From positions 310,001 to 374,000 of the forward strand of contig JAEYPT010000001.1 of assembly GCA_023410445.1 (NCBI GenBank): DNA of 64,000 nt, given 5' to 3'. Of the stretch, positions 23,445-30,764 are shown piece by piece. The DNA is from Bacillota bacterium. GTDB lineage: Bacteria; Bacillota; Clostridia; Oscillospirales; Acutalibacteraceae. The position numbers and the translations under genes were made by a program. Below the pieces are notes generated by a model. The model was not told the origin of the DNA. It worked only from the letters and a program-made list of their open reading frames with translations, and searched no databases. How positions within the stretch are numbered: position 1 is the stretch's first letter; each line of letters begins with the position of its first letter.

Positions 23445-24220
23445 GAACAGTTAGCATAATCAACCTGAAAGGCGGCGTCGGTAAAACCGTAAGCGCGATC
23501 AATATGGCTTTCGTGCTTTCGTCCATGCACGGACAGCGGGTTTTGCTGATCGACAATGACAAGCAGGGAAACACGTCAAAGTTTTTCGGCCTGCATGACG
23601 ATGACGCGGCGAGCATGTCGGAAATTCTGACGGTTCGGGGGATTGATGCGGCGGACGTTATAAAACATACACGGTACAGCGGTTTAGACCTTCTGCCCGC
23701 CAATATGTCCCTGCTTCGTGCGAATAAAGAGGCTTTGATCGACACCACGCGCCCACAGCAGACACGCCTAAAGCGGGCATTGAAGCCCGTAACGGAAAAT
23801 TATGATTACTGCATCATCGACAACGCACCGGACATCAACATCAGCGTTATAAATGCTCTCATGGCTTCGGATGACGTGCTGGTGCCGGTGAAAATTGATA
23901 AATTCGCCTTTGACGGTCTGGACATCCTCGCCGAACAGGTCGACGAGGTCAAAGAGGCAAACGAGCGGCTCGATTTCGCCGGATGCTTTATCACCTGTTT
24001 CCAGCGGAACAACGTGAATGTGCAGGGGTTGGAGCTGCTTCGCTCTCAGGGGAAATATCCGGTGTTTCAAACAGTCATCCGGAATACCACCAAAGTCGGC
24101 GAAACGACATTTCGCGGGCAGCCATTACAGGAATATTCAAAAAGTTGCACAGCGGCTCGGGATTATGTCGATCTTGTCGCGGAATATCTGGACAAGGCCG
24201 GAAAGAAGGTACAGGCATGA
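23441..24220 (+). CDS. parA: ParA-type partition ATPase
   Basis: 259 aa. Deviant Walker A KGGVGKT (residues 10-16), A' DNDKQGNTS and Walker B YDYCIIDNAPD are intact. ParA proteins move ParB-bound DNA over the nucleoid. No N-terminal HTH, so it is the short (type Ib/chromosomal-like) form. Followed by a 56-aa gene and parB with a 21-bp palindrome between. Confidence 0.93.
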   Translation: MRTVSIINLKGGVGKTVSAINMAFVLSSMHGQRVLLIDNDKQGNTSKFFGLHDDDAASMSEILTVRGIDAADVIKHTRYSGLDLLPANMSLLRANKEALIDTTRPQQTRLKRALKPVTENYDYCIIDNAPDINISVINALMASDDVLVPVKIDKFAFDGLDILAEQVDEVKEANERLDFAGCFITCFQRNNVNVQGLELLRSQGKYPVFQTVIRNTTKVGETTFRGQPLQEYSKSCTAARDYVDLVAEYLDKAGKKVQA

Positions 24221-24387
24221 ACTGGGAGAATGCAGAAGAATACCTGAAAACATGTGAACAGGAATATGCGGCTATCGGATCAATCGGAATGTTCGCGCTT
24301 CTCGGTATTGCCCCCTTGCGTGACCGTTTCAATCGTGGGGAGCGAACGCAGGAACTTTATGATGCAATCATGGATATCAAGCTGTAA
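24217..24387 (+). CDS. 56-aa protein between parA and parB
   Basis: Begins MNWENAEEYLKTCEQEYAAI. Acidic helical protein, ATGA-coupled to parA. No known domain; its position suggests a partition accessory factor. Confidence 0.65.
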   Translation: MNWENAEEYLKTCEQEYAAIGSIGMFALLGIAPLRDRFNRGERTQELYDAIMDIKL

Positions 24388-24396
24388 CCGATAAAA

Positions 24397-24417
24397 TTGT
24401 GCTCAAATTGAGCACAA
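24397..24417. promoter_or_regulatory. 21-bp palindrome before parB, candidate parS or operator
   Basis: Perfect inverted repeat with 10-nt arms TTGTGCTCAA and TTGAGCACAA about one central A, 19 nt before the parB start. Confidence 0.7.
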
Positions 24418-24435
24418 CCGAAGGGAGTGGACACA

Positions 24436-25431
24436 GTGTCAAAATTCAGCATGGCCGACCTTCTGAATTCTCAGTCAAAAGCGGAACTGCCAAAAGCACC
24501 GGAAGCCCCGATCACTGAGAAGAAAAAAGAAATTCAGGACATCCCGATCGAAAAGATAGTCCGGTCACCGAAGAACCATTTCGGCATCCGGGACATAGAG
24601 GACTTGGCGGCAACAATCGAAACGGTCGGCATGATGCACAATCTTGTGGTAACGGAAGGAACGGAACCGGGTACGTATGAGCTTGTCAGCGGTGAGCGAA
24701 GGTTTGAAGCGCTGAAATTGCTGGTAAGTCAGGGGAAAACGAAATTCTCCACGGCTCCGTGCAAAGTTGAATCATCGGAAAACCCGGTTATAACGGAATT
24801 GCAGTTGCTTTTCGCCAATTCCGCCACGCGCGAACTGACGGATTACGAAAAAACATATCAAGCACAACGAACTAAGGAACTACTGATTCAGCTAAAAAAG
24901 GGCGGCTACAAATTTCAAGGCCGGATGCGGGAAATTGTTGCCGATATGCTGAAAATATCTTCGGGCCAGATGGGGCGCATGGAAATAATCAGCAAAAACC
25001 TTTCTCCGGAATTCACGGAGGAATTCAAAGCCGGGAAAATCAATGCTACAGCGGCCTATGAGCTTTCCCGCCTGCCGCAGGAACAGCAAGCGGAGGAAAT
25101 GGCAAAATATAAGCAGACTGGTGCGGTTGAAGTCAAAGAGGTTAAAGCAAAACGGGAGCAGCCAGCGCTAAAGCCTACAACCGGGGTGGAAGCCTCTCCA
25201 AAAATCAGCACAGCGGTTAATTCAACTCCAAAGCCGCCGGAACCGGATCAACCAAAATTCGTACAGCGGCAAATCGCTGACGGGACCGATTCGGAATCTA
25301 TTGTCAAACGTCTGAAAGCGACGGCGGAGCATTTCGCCAACGGGAGCGGCGATGCACCATATGATATTTACCGTACTTGCTGGGCAGCTATTGACCTCAT
25401 AAACGCATTGGAAGGAAGGAAAGGAAAATGA
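24436..25431 (+). CDS. parB: ParB-like partition protein
   Basis: 331 aa from GTG 24436 (AAGGGAG 8 nt upstream; GTG 24427 also in frame). ParB/Srx CTP-binding domain: IPIEKIVRSPKNHFGI, then ETVGMMHNLVVTE and YELVSGERRFEALKLL (the conserved GERR). A central HTH-like KlcA/KorB segment (MLKISSGQMGRMEIISKN) follows and a C-terminal helical domain. It should bind the nearby palindrome and work with ParA. Confidence 0.9.
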   Translation: MSKFSMADLLNSQSKAELPKAPEAPITEKKKEIQDIPIEKIVRSPKNHFGIRDIEDLAATIETVGMMHNLVVTEGTEPGTYELVSGERRFEALKLLVSQGKTKFSTAPCKVESSENPVITELQLLFANSATRELTDYEKTYQAQRTKELLIQLKKGGYKFQGRMREIVADMLKISSGQMGRMEIISKNLSPEFTEEFKAGKINATAAYELSRLPQEQQAEEMAKYKQTGAVEVKEVKAKREQPALKPTTGVEASPKISTAVNSTPKPPEPDQPKFVQRQIADGTDSESIVKRLKATAEHFANGSGDAPYDIYRTCWAAIDLINALEGRKGK

Positions 25432-25487
25432 TTTGCTTTACCGAGGAAAAGCCGCTGTGCTATGTGAAAGAAGGGGAAACAGGGTGA
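25428..25487 (+). CDS. 19-codon frame bridging parB and the late regulator
   Basis: MICFTEEKPLCYVKEGETG. AAGGAAAGG ribosome site, ATGA overlap with parB, and its stop overlaps the GTG of the next gene. May only serve translational coupling. Confidence 0.35.
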   Translation: MICFTEEKPLCYVKEGETG

Positions 25488-25921
25488 AATGGACTGACTG
25501 CGCAATAGCCGATCTTCGCAAGTATACCGGGATGAAGCAAAGCCTGATAAACATACCGGAAAAAATTAGGGCGTTGGAAATTCGTTTCGAATCCGTGAAA
25601 AGTGCCTCCGGAGACTCTACACCGGTAAAAGGCGGTGGCAGCCACATGGAAGACGCAATGCTTGACAACATTGTCGAGCGGGAACGGCTGAAGCTGTTGT
25701 ATCAGGCGGACCGGCGCATTGTAAAATTGATCGAACGTGGGCTGGAATCGCTCACGGAAGAAGAACGGACGGTTCTTGACTTATTTTTCATAAACAGGAC
25801 AAAACATTATCTTGAAGAATTGGAAAAACGTCTCGGATATGAGCAGACACAAATTTACCGTATCAAAAATGGAGCACTCTATAAATTCACGGTCCATATG
25901 TATGGAATTTTGGAATATTAA
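25484..25921 (+). CDS. ArpU/DUF1492-like late transcription regulator
   Basis: 145 aa. Helical N-terminus, then a sigma-factor-like region ESLTEEERTVLDLFFINRTK and HYLEELEKRLGYEQTQIYRI, similar to region 4 HTH of ArpU/RinA-type activators of phage late genes. Last gene before the replication/late boundary. GTG start with AAGGGG upstream. Confidence 0.8.
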   Translation: MKWTDCAIADLRKYTGMKQSLINIPEKIRALEIRFESVKSASGDSTPVKGGGSHMEDAMLDNIVERERLKLLYQADRRIVKLIERGLESLTEEERTVLDLFFINRTKHYLEELEKRLGYEQTQIYRIKNGALYKFTVHMYGILEY

Positions 25922-25993
25922 GATGGTAAAAACATGGTAAGTTTTTTTATGAGATCAGTGCTATTATATATCATAGGAATTTCAGGGAATATC

Positions 25994-26028
25994 AGAAAAG
26001 CGTATCGCTTCGGCGGTGCGCTTTTTTC
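25994..26028 (+). terminator. Terminator after the late regulator
   Basis: AAAAGCG-TATCGC arm, TTCG tetraloop, GCGGTGCGC arm and T6. It separates the early operon from the LamG gene. Confidence 0.8.
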
Positions 26029-26092
26029 TTACCTTAGACCGCCCTGAAAATTATTCACACTAAATCAACAAATATGAAAAGGTGGTTAAACA

Positions 26093-27739
26093 ATGGACAG
26101 ATCAGGAAAAATCACTACTCACACGCACATGCAGCAGCGAATTGATACTGCCGAGAATTGGTCAGCTGATAATCCGGTATTGTATGAAGGTGAAATCGGC
26201 TATGAATCCCAACCAGAAACAAGTGGCAAGTTATTGCCCCCGAAAATCAAAATTGGCGATGGCAAAACAGCTTGGAACGATCTGCCGTATCAGGAAAATG
26301 GGGAAGGCAGTTTTAAGGCATATGTTACTTCGGCTGTAACAATTAACGCTGGGGAAGAAAAGACATTTCATATGCCAGCTTCGGACAATGTACTGACGCA
26401 GGTATATGAAGTATCCGACGGTGGTGCGCATGATAACACCAACATTGCTTTTGATTCCGCAGAAAAATATTCAATTGACGGCAACGAGGCAGCTGTAGGC
26501 ATGGGGTCGGCGCAGTTAAAGGGTGGCCTCGATCAATATACAAAACTGCTATTACATTTTAACGGTACAAGCGCCAGTACAACTGTAATAGATAGCAGTC
26601 CGTCATCGGCTGCAATAACAAATCACGGTGTGACAATAGATACTTCGAATTATAAATTAGCTGGGGAAAGTGGATATTTTAATGGTAGTAGCTATTTGAA
26701 TCTGGGAAATAACGAAAATTTATTTCTTAAAGACCATGATTTCACTTTAGAAGCATGGGTATATCCAAAGTCCTATTCTGATTATCCATCTATAATAGAT
26801 TGTTGGCCATACTCAAATACAAATTATTCATATGATATGAGACCGTATTCAACAAATTTCAAAGGACATTTTCTTTTTACATATTCTACTACCGGCTCGG
26901 ATTTTCATGATCTCGATTCTGGTGTCTCAATACCATTAAACACTTGGACTCATCTTGCTGTTTCAAGAAATGGCGCTAACCTTTATATGTTTGTTAACGG
27001 AAGGGTAGTAAAAACTTATGATATAGGTTCTGCCTATATTAATGACACCAAAGGAAATTTCATGGTTGGGTACAATTATAATCCAAATAGTACATTATAT
27101 GATGGATATATTCAAGAATTAAGGGTCTCTATTGGAATTGCCCGCTGGACATCAGACTTTACACTCCCGAAAGCAGAATACAATATGGTTGTAAGCAATA
27201 TGCCCTGTAACATCACTACAACTGATTCCAGTAATTATTTACTTTCAAAAGTATCCAAGATCAATTCGTTAACGATTCCTGTTAATGTACCGGCAAATAC
27301 TTCGGTGAAAATTTTAACGTCATTCGACGGCAGAAAAACATGGCTGTATCATGACAATTCAGGCTGGCACAGTTTTGGAACAATTAGTTCCGAATGGACT
27401 ACCAGTAATAGTAATGAAGAATTGCAGAATTACTTCACGAATCTCTCTATGTCTAAACTGGCTGCTGATCTGGGTTATACACCGACAACTATTGATTTTA
27501 TTTTTCAATTGGAAACAACCGACGCATCGGTAACCCCTGTTGTGTTTGCCTTGACGTTGAATTATTCGTCAATCGGTGGCTTGGAAGGTGCAGATGTCGG
27601 TTCTTATGACGATACGGTTTCGCGCTATGGTCTTAGAATTACGGACAATACACACCTTTCAATCAAAAACAAGGATACTTCAAGTCATACTGTCAATCTG
27701 TACATTGTCCCATTGAACAATGTTACTTTTTTAAACTGA
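26093..27739 (+). CDS. LamG-domain phage protein (fibre/adhesin-like)
   Basis: 548 aa, no signal peptide. The N-terminal segment with GEIGYESQ and KIKIGDGKTAWNDLPY is the head-fibre/hyaluronidase-type module seen in phage receptor-binding proteins. A concanavalin-like LamG domain follows at about 150-360 (LLLHFNGTS, FTLEAWVYPKSYSD, WTHLAVSRNGANLYMFVNG). The C-terminal part is beta-rich. Noticeably AT-richer than neighbours. It is placed between the late regulator and packaging genes, not in the tail cluster, so it is probably a laterally acquired surface or fibre gene with its own transcription unit. Confidence 0.8.
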   Translation: MDRSGKITTHTHMQQRIDTAENWSADNPVLYEGEIGYESQPETSGKLLPPKIKIGDGKTAWNDLPYQENGEGSFKAYVTSAVTINAGEEKTFHMPASDNVLTQVYEVSDGGAHDNTNIAFDSAEKYSIDGNEAAVGMGSAQLKGGLDQYTKLLLHFNGTSASTTVIDSSPSSAAITNHGVTIDTSNYKLAGESGYFNGSSYLNLGNNENLFLKDHDFTLEAWVYPKSYSDYPSIIDCWPYSNTNYSYDMRPYSTNFKGHFLFTYSTTGSDFHDLDSGVSIPLNTWTHLAVSRNGANLYMFVNGRVVKTYDIGSAYINDTKGNFMVGYNYNPNSTLYDGYIQELRVSIGIARWTSDFTLPKAEYNMVVSNMPCNITTTDSSNYLLSKVSKINSLTIPVNVPANTSVKILTSFDGRKTWLYHDNSGWHSFGTISSEWTTSNSNEELQNYFTNLSMSKLAADLGYTPTTIDFIFQLETTDASVTPVVFALTLNYSSIGGLEGADVGSYDDTVSRYGLRITDNTHLSIKNKDTSSHTVNLYIVPLNNVTFLN

Positions 27740-27753
27740 CTTATATATAGCGA

Positions 27754-27785
27754 AAGGTGCCCCCAATAAGAGGCACCTTCCTTAT
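27754..27785 (+). terminator. Terminator after the LamG gene
   Basis: AAGGTGCC (27754-27761) pairs with GGCACCTT (27772-27779). Confidence 0.65.
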
Positions 27786-27909
27786 GTCAGTGGGTTCGGC
27801 AATCGCCGGAACCATCCGGGCCGTAACCGGGCGCTGACACAAAGCCTGTGGTGTAAACATATTTACGTCACTGGAATCCATTTAATATCTTCCGGGGGTT
27901 TTGTAATAC

Positions 27910-27941
27910 AACAAAATCCCCGCCTTCATCGGGCGGGGATT
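27910..27941 (-). terminator. Terminator of hicAB
   Basis: AATCCCCGCC and GGCGGGGATT arms; on the minus strand TTTTGTTG follows, 4 nt after the hicB stop. Confidence 0.75.
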
Positions 27942-27944
27942 CGT

Positions 27945-28337
27945 TTACCGATCGGCAACATGCAGACGTTGTTTCAAACCATCTTGCAATACCTGAGAAA
28001 AATTAACGTTAGCTTTTTCAGCGAGATCATTTAACCAACTCGGAACAGTAACGTTTTTGCGAATCGTTCGCATATCGTTTGCACGCCGGTAAGCATCAAA
28101 GTCGATATCGACCAATGTGACGATTTCTTCTGGCTTATGATTTACCTGAGAGGATGATGGGATTGGAATCTGTCTGCCGACATCCTGTTCTGTTATGCCC
28201 CACAGGCCGATGGCATCGCGGGCCATGTCGATTGCATCCGCAATGTCGTTGCCCTCGGTGTTTATTTGAAGATCTGGGACATATACAACGTATCCGTGTT
28301 CCGCTGGGGTGAGGACTACGGGATAAACCTTTTTCAT
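27945..28337 (-). CDS. hicB: HicB antitoxin
   Basis: 130 aa. The N-terminal HicB fold (YPVVLTPAEHGYVVYVPDL, then GNDIADAIDMARDAI) neutralises HicA, and a C-terminal ribbon-helix-helix (VTVPSWLNDLAEKANVNFSQ) binds operator DNA. ATG 28337 with GGAGGTG. Second gene of the leftward hicAB operon. Confidence 0.93.
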   Translation of the reverse strand: MKKVYPVVLTPAEHGYVVYVPDLQINTEGNDIADAIDMARDAIGLWGITEQDVGRQIPIPSSSQVNHKPEEIVTLVDIDFDAYRRANDMRTIRKNVTVPSWLNDLAEKANVNFSQVLQDGLKQRLHVADR

Positions 28338-28376
28338 GAAGAACACCTCCGTATATTTTAACCGCGGCCGCGGGGC

Positions 28377-28550
28377 TTATTTCAGCCCTTGCCGCTTGAT
28401 GATTGCTTTTGCGAGTAATTCGTTGATTTCGTTGTGGCGGGGAATCGGTTCGCTTTTGTTTCCGTTTGTGTAAATGTCATGATTCGAGCCCTCTCTGAGT
28501 TTCCACCATCCGTTCTGTTCCAGTATTTTGATTAAGTCCTTACGTTTCAT
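28377..28550 (-). CDS. hicA: HicA mRNA-interferase toxin
   Basis: 57 aa dsRBD-like fold, KRKDLIKILEQNGWWKLREG followed by SNHDIYTN with catalytic His24. Cleaves mRNA when not bound by HicB. ATG 28550 with GAGGTGAGGG. First gene of the operon, promoter at 28571-28599. Confidence 0.93.
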   Translation of the reverse strand: MKRKDLIKILEQNGWWKLREGSNHDIYTNGNKSEPIPRHNEINELLAKAIIKRQGLK

Positions 28551-28570
28551 TTCCCTCACCTCATGATTAT

Positions 28571-28599
28571 ATTATACACACTTAATGCGCATAAGTCAA
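28571..28599 (-). promoter_or_regulatory. hicAB promoter with operator-like palindrome
   Basis: Minus strand TTGACT (28599-28594), 17-nt spacer containing ATGCGCAT, TATAAT (28576-28571) extended to TATAATATAAT. Same chassis as the promoters at 29212 and 29866. Confidence 0.85.
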
Positions 28600-28654
28600 G
28601 GACTTTTGCAAATATTTATGCGTATTTTTTGCGTATTGTATACAAAACCCCGCC

Positions 28655-28828
28655 TTATCCAGACGGGGTTTTGTATTGCGCGATCAGCAACCTTAGAAAA
28701 TCAGGTCGGCTCATATCGCCGCGAAGCTGTTCGATTTTTTCGTACTCTTCCATTTTCATGTCGGCATACCAACGCTTGTAAGTTTTGTCGTTGTATTTGC
28801 GCTTTACCGCTGTGGATGTTTTACCCAT
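28655..28828 (-). CDS. Ribbon-helix-helix-like regulator, cassette B third gene
   Basis: 57 aa: MGKTSTAVKRKYNDKTYKRW, then a helix MEEYEKIEQLRGDM and a helix SRPDFLRLLIAQY. Strand-helix-helix order fits Arc/CopG-type DNA-binding proteins, often TA antitoxins. GGAGG 10 nt before the ATG; start overlaps the end of the two-span gene. Probably binds the palindrome in the cassette B promoter. Confidence 0.65.
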   Translation of the reverse strand: MGKTSTAVKRKYNDKTYKRWYADMKMEEYEKIEQLRGDMSRPDFLRLLIAQYKTPSG

Positions 28829-28982
28829 GCTTCATCAACCTCCAAAATTCGTGACCGACATACCATAGCACCAAAAGAGAATTAAGAATGACGGCAATAG
28901 CAATGCCAACGGGCCAACGAGAGGCTACGCCAATAATTGTCAAGGCAACAAGGGACAATAACCAAAAACGATTATTTTTCAT
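28821..28982 (-). CDS. Two-span small membrane protein, cassette B second gene
   Basis: 53 aa: MKNNRFWLLSLVALTIIGVA with a second span VGIAIAVILNSLLVLWYVG and a short basic tail. GGAGGT precedes ATG 28982. Layout parallels the 58-aa gene of cassette A (MK start, first span with an LxIIAALxIITG-like pattern, second span, basic tail). Confidence 0.6.
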   Translation of the reverse strand: MKNNRFWLLSLVALTIIGVASRWPVGIAIAVILNSLLVLWYVGHEFWRLMKHG

Positions 28983-29047
28983 AAAATTGATTGTTACCTC
29001 CGTTTCATGATATAATATCTATGATACTTTCTTATCCCCTTACGGGG

Positions 29048-29065
29048 GAGGGGCTTGCGCCCCTC
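29048..29065. terminator. Stem-loop within cassette B
   Basis: GAGGGGC-TTGC-GCCCCTC between the first and second genes of cassette B; could set relative expression or stability. Confidence 0.5.
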
Positions 29066-29072
29066 GGAAAGA

Positions 29073-29180
29073 TTATCGCCGGAGACTTGCGATTGCTGTA
29101 ATCAAGCTGGACAGGGCAATGACCGCTTGGATTAGCAGCTCCACCAGTCTATCCGGCGGTATTTTTTTTCGCTTTTTCAT
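29073..29180 (-). CDS. 35-aa single-span basic peptide, cassette B first gene
   Basis: MKKRKKIPPDRLVELLIQAV then a hydrophobic stretch and a final SLRR. One membrane span flanked by basic residues, like holin-like or type I toxin peptides. GGGGTGAT ribosome site; directly downstream of the cassette B promoter. Confidence 0.6.
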   Translation of the reverse strand: MKKRKKIPPDRLVELLIQAVIALSSLITAIASLRR

Positions 29181-29211
29181 TTTATCACCCCTTTCCTCTT
29201 TCATTGATTAT

Positions 29212-29240
29212 ATTATAGCATACTCATACGAGTATGTCAA
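29212..29240 (-). promoter_or_regulatory. Cassette B promoter with palindromic spacer
   Basis: Minus strand TTGACA (29240-29235), 17-nt spacer, TATAAT (29217-29212) extended to TATAATATAAT. An inverted repeat ATACTC-N4-GAGTAT lies across -35 and spacer. Confidence 0.85.
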
Positions 29241-29291
29241 TACTTTTCTAGTCTTTTAAAAAAATTTTTCCAGTAAGAAATAATGCGGAGA

Positions 29292-29489
29292 TTATTTCTC
29301 CGCATTATCGTATGGGTACAAATCATCAAGCTTAATTCTTAGGGCATCGCATAACTGCCTTGCAGTGGATATGCGGCAATCGCCGCGGCGTTCAATATCT
29401 TCGATTGTCCGAACGGGAACGCCACTTAGTTTTGAAAGGGCCGCAATTGATAAGCCGACTTCATTTCTCTTTTGTTTGAGTAGTAGCAT
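29292..29489 (-). CDS. XRE-family regulator, cassette A third gene
   Basis: 65 aa single HTH domain (KRNEVGLSIAALSKLSGVPV, then RTIEDIERRGDCRISTARQL). GGAAAG before ATG 29489, which overlaps the end of the two-span gene. Likely autoregulator of cassette A. Reads toward cassette B. Confidence 0.88.
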   Translation of the reverse strand: MLLLKQKRNEVGLSIAALSKLSGVPVRTIEDIERRGDCRISTARQLCDALRIKLDDLYPYDNAEK

Positions 29490-29637
29490 GCTTCTTTCCT
29501 TTCAATGCTATGATTAAAGCAGCAGTTGCGCAGATGGCGGCAGCAAGAAAAAATCCAGTTTGAATATACCCTGATAGAAAACGTCCTGTTATCATAATTA
29601 GCGCGGCAATAATGAGCAATGCGGTTGACTTTTTCAT
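29461..29637 (-). CDS. Two-span small membrane protein, cassette A second gene
   Basis: 58 aa: MKKSTALLIIAALIMITGRF, a polar turn SGYIQT, and a second span FFLAAAICATAALIIALKG, then a basic tail. The ribosome site is weak. It overlaps the XRE gene by 29 nt. Confidence 0.5.
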   Translation of the reverse strand: MKKSTALLIIAALIMITGRFLSGYIQTGFFLAAAICATAALIIALKGKKHATTQTKEK

Positions 29638-29696
29638 AGGCTTAGATTAAACTAAAGGAAAGGTACTCGGGGCGTTTCAGCCCCTTTCCCTTTGTT

Positions 29697-29843
29697 TTAC
29701 CGCTTCCGTCGCTTGCGAGGCTTTCGGGGAGCGGTTTTCTTTTTGTCTTCTTTCAGTGTATGTATCAGTGCTATGGTAGCAACCGTGCATGTCCACGTTT
29801 CAAGAAGAACATCAATCCAATCCTTTAGTCCAATGACTCTCAC
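29697..29843 (-). CDS. 48-aa single-span basic peptide, cassette A first gene
   Basis: GTG start (29843) behind AAAGGAAAGG. Begins MRVIGLKDWIDVLLETWTCT, continues with a short hydrophobic span and ends in a strongly basic KKKTAPRKPRKRRKR tail. One-span peptide with a positively charged end, comparable to cassette B's first gene and to small membrane-acting toxins. Confidence 0.55.
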   Translation of the reverse strand: MRVIGLKDWIDVLLETWTCTVATIALIHTLKEDKKKTAPRKPRKRRKR

Positions 29844-29865
29844 TCCTTTCCTTTACTGTAATTAT

Positions 29866-29894
29866 ATTATACCACGTAAATACGTGGTAGTCAA
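29866..29894 (-). promoter_or_regulatory. Cassette A promoter with palindromic spacer
   Basis: Minus strand TTGACT (29894-29889), 17-nt spacer, TATAAT (29871-29866) extended to TATAATATAAT. The spacer is a near-perfect inverted repeat ACCACGTA-N2-TACGTGGT (29871-29888). Confidence 0.88.
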
Positions 29895-29926
29895 TACTTT
29901 TTCCAATAAATTTGGAAAATATTTTA

Positions 29927-29956
29927 GGCTCCGACTTCATAGTCGGGGCCTTTCTT
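29927..29956 (+). terminator. Rightward stem-loop before the HNH gene
   Basis: GGCTCCGAC pairs with GTCGGGGCC (one G-U), followed by TTTCTT. Confidence 0.55.
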
Positions 29957-29976
29957 ATGCCCAAAAGGGGGCATGG

Positions 29977-30303
29977 ATTACGGCAAACTATCGGACCTAT
30001 ACACCGGCGCAACTGATTATCTGGATACCGCAACTGATCGCGCGAAATAATTTGCACGCTTTTTATATTACTAAGGCGTGGCTGCACATTCGGGCGGAAG
30101 TCATGCGGGAGCAGCACCACGAATGTCAGATATGCAAGACCAAGGGCCTGTATGTTCCGGCCACGACGGTGCACCACAAGCGGACGGTCAGGGAAGCGCC
30201 GTGGTTGGCACTTACGAAAAGTAATCTTCTATGCCTGTGTGATGATTGTCACTATGAAATTCATCACGGGCATAAAGCAAAGTGGGAAGACGAGCGATGG
30301 TGA
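29977..30303 (+). CDS. HNH endonuclease
   Basis: About 108 aa. Zinc/HNH core: ECQICKTKG, TTVHHKRTV, LLCLCDDCHYEIHHGHK, with the two CxxC pairs and His residues intact. Phage HNH proteins next to terminase assist cohesive-end DNA packaging. The start is unclear: the conserved region begins NYRTYTPAQLIIWIP, but the well-placed ATG at 29973 is out of frame and the in-frame choice is ATT 29977. The frame stays open to 29692 without a good start. Confidence 0.8.
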   Translation: MTANYRTYTPAQLIIWIPQLIARNNLHAFYITKAWLHIRAEVMREQHHECQICKTKGLYVPATTVHHKRTVREAPWLALTKSNLLCLCDDCHYEIHHGHKAKWEDERW

Positions 30304-30392
30304 CAATACCCCCGGTCGAAAAATTTGAAAAGCGGCCGAGGAAGGGGAGAACGGGCAACAGGGTCGACAAAACCGATTCCTCGCGCGCGTGA
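30297..30392 (+). CDS. 31-aa basic peptide
   Basis: Begins MVTIPPVEKFEKRPRKGRTG; ATG overlaps the HNH stop, GGAAGA upstream. Weakly supported. Confidence 0.3.
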   Translation: MVTIPPVEKFEKRPRKGRTGNRVDKTDSSRA

Positions 30393-30425
30393 GGAAAAAA
30401 TGGCCGAAAGGAGGCGGGTGGAGAT

Positions 30426-30764
30426 ATGGCAAACGCCCGTGAAATCAGGAAATCTCTTACGGATCAGCTCATCGCAAAGGGCGCAGATGTCAAATTATAT
30501 CGCGCATTAATCGATGATTATATGTGGTTTTATCAGCAATTCCATCAAATGCAGGCGGATATTCACAGGCGCGGACGAACGTACTCGGCCGTGTCTGCAC
30601 AGGGGAAGGACTATGAAAAAAATAACCCTTGTGTGAAGGACGCTTTGCTCTACAGCCGCCAGATGGTGGCCATTCTGGGCGCGCTAGGACTCTCAACCGA
30701 AACGGTCATTTCACCGAACAGCGGCGACGGAAACGATGAAGGCGGCGACGAGCATGATCTGTAA
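30426..30764 (+). CDS. terS: Terminase small subunit (P27 family)
   Basis: 112 aa. Helical N-terminal DNA-recognition part (REIRKSLTDQLIAKGADVKL), Tyr-rich middle and LGLSTETVIS near the end, typical of P27-type small terminases. AAAGGAGG ribosome site. Directly overlaps the large-subunit start region. Confidence 0.85.
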   Translation: MANAREIRKSLTDQLIAKGADVKLYRALIDDYMWFYQQFHQMQADIHRRGRTYSAVSAQGKDYEKNNPCVKDALLYSRQMVAILGALGLSTETVISPNSGDGNDEGGDEHDL

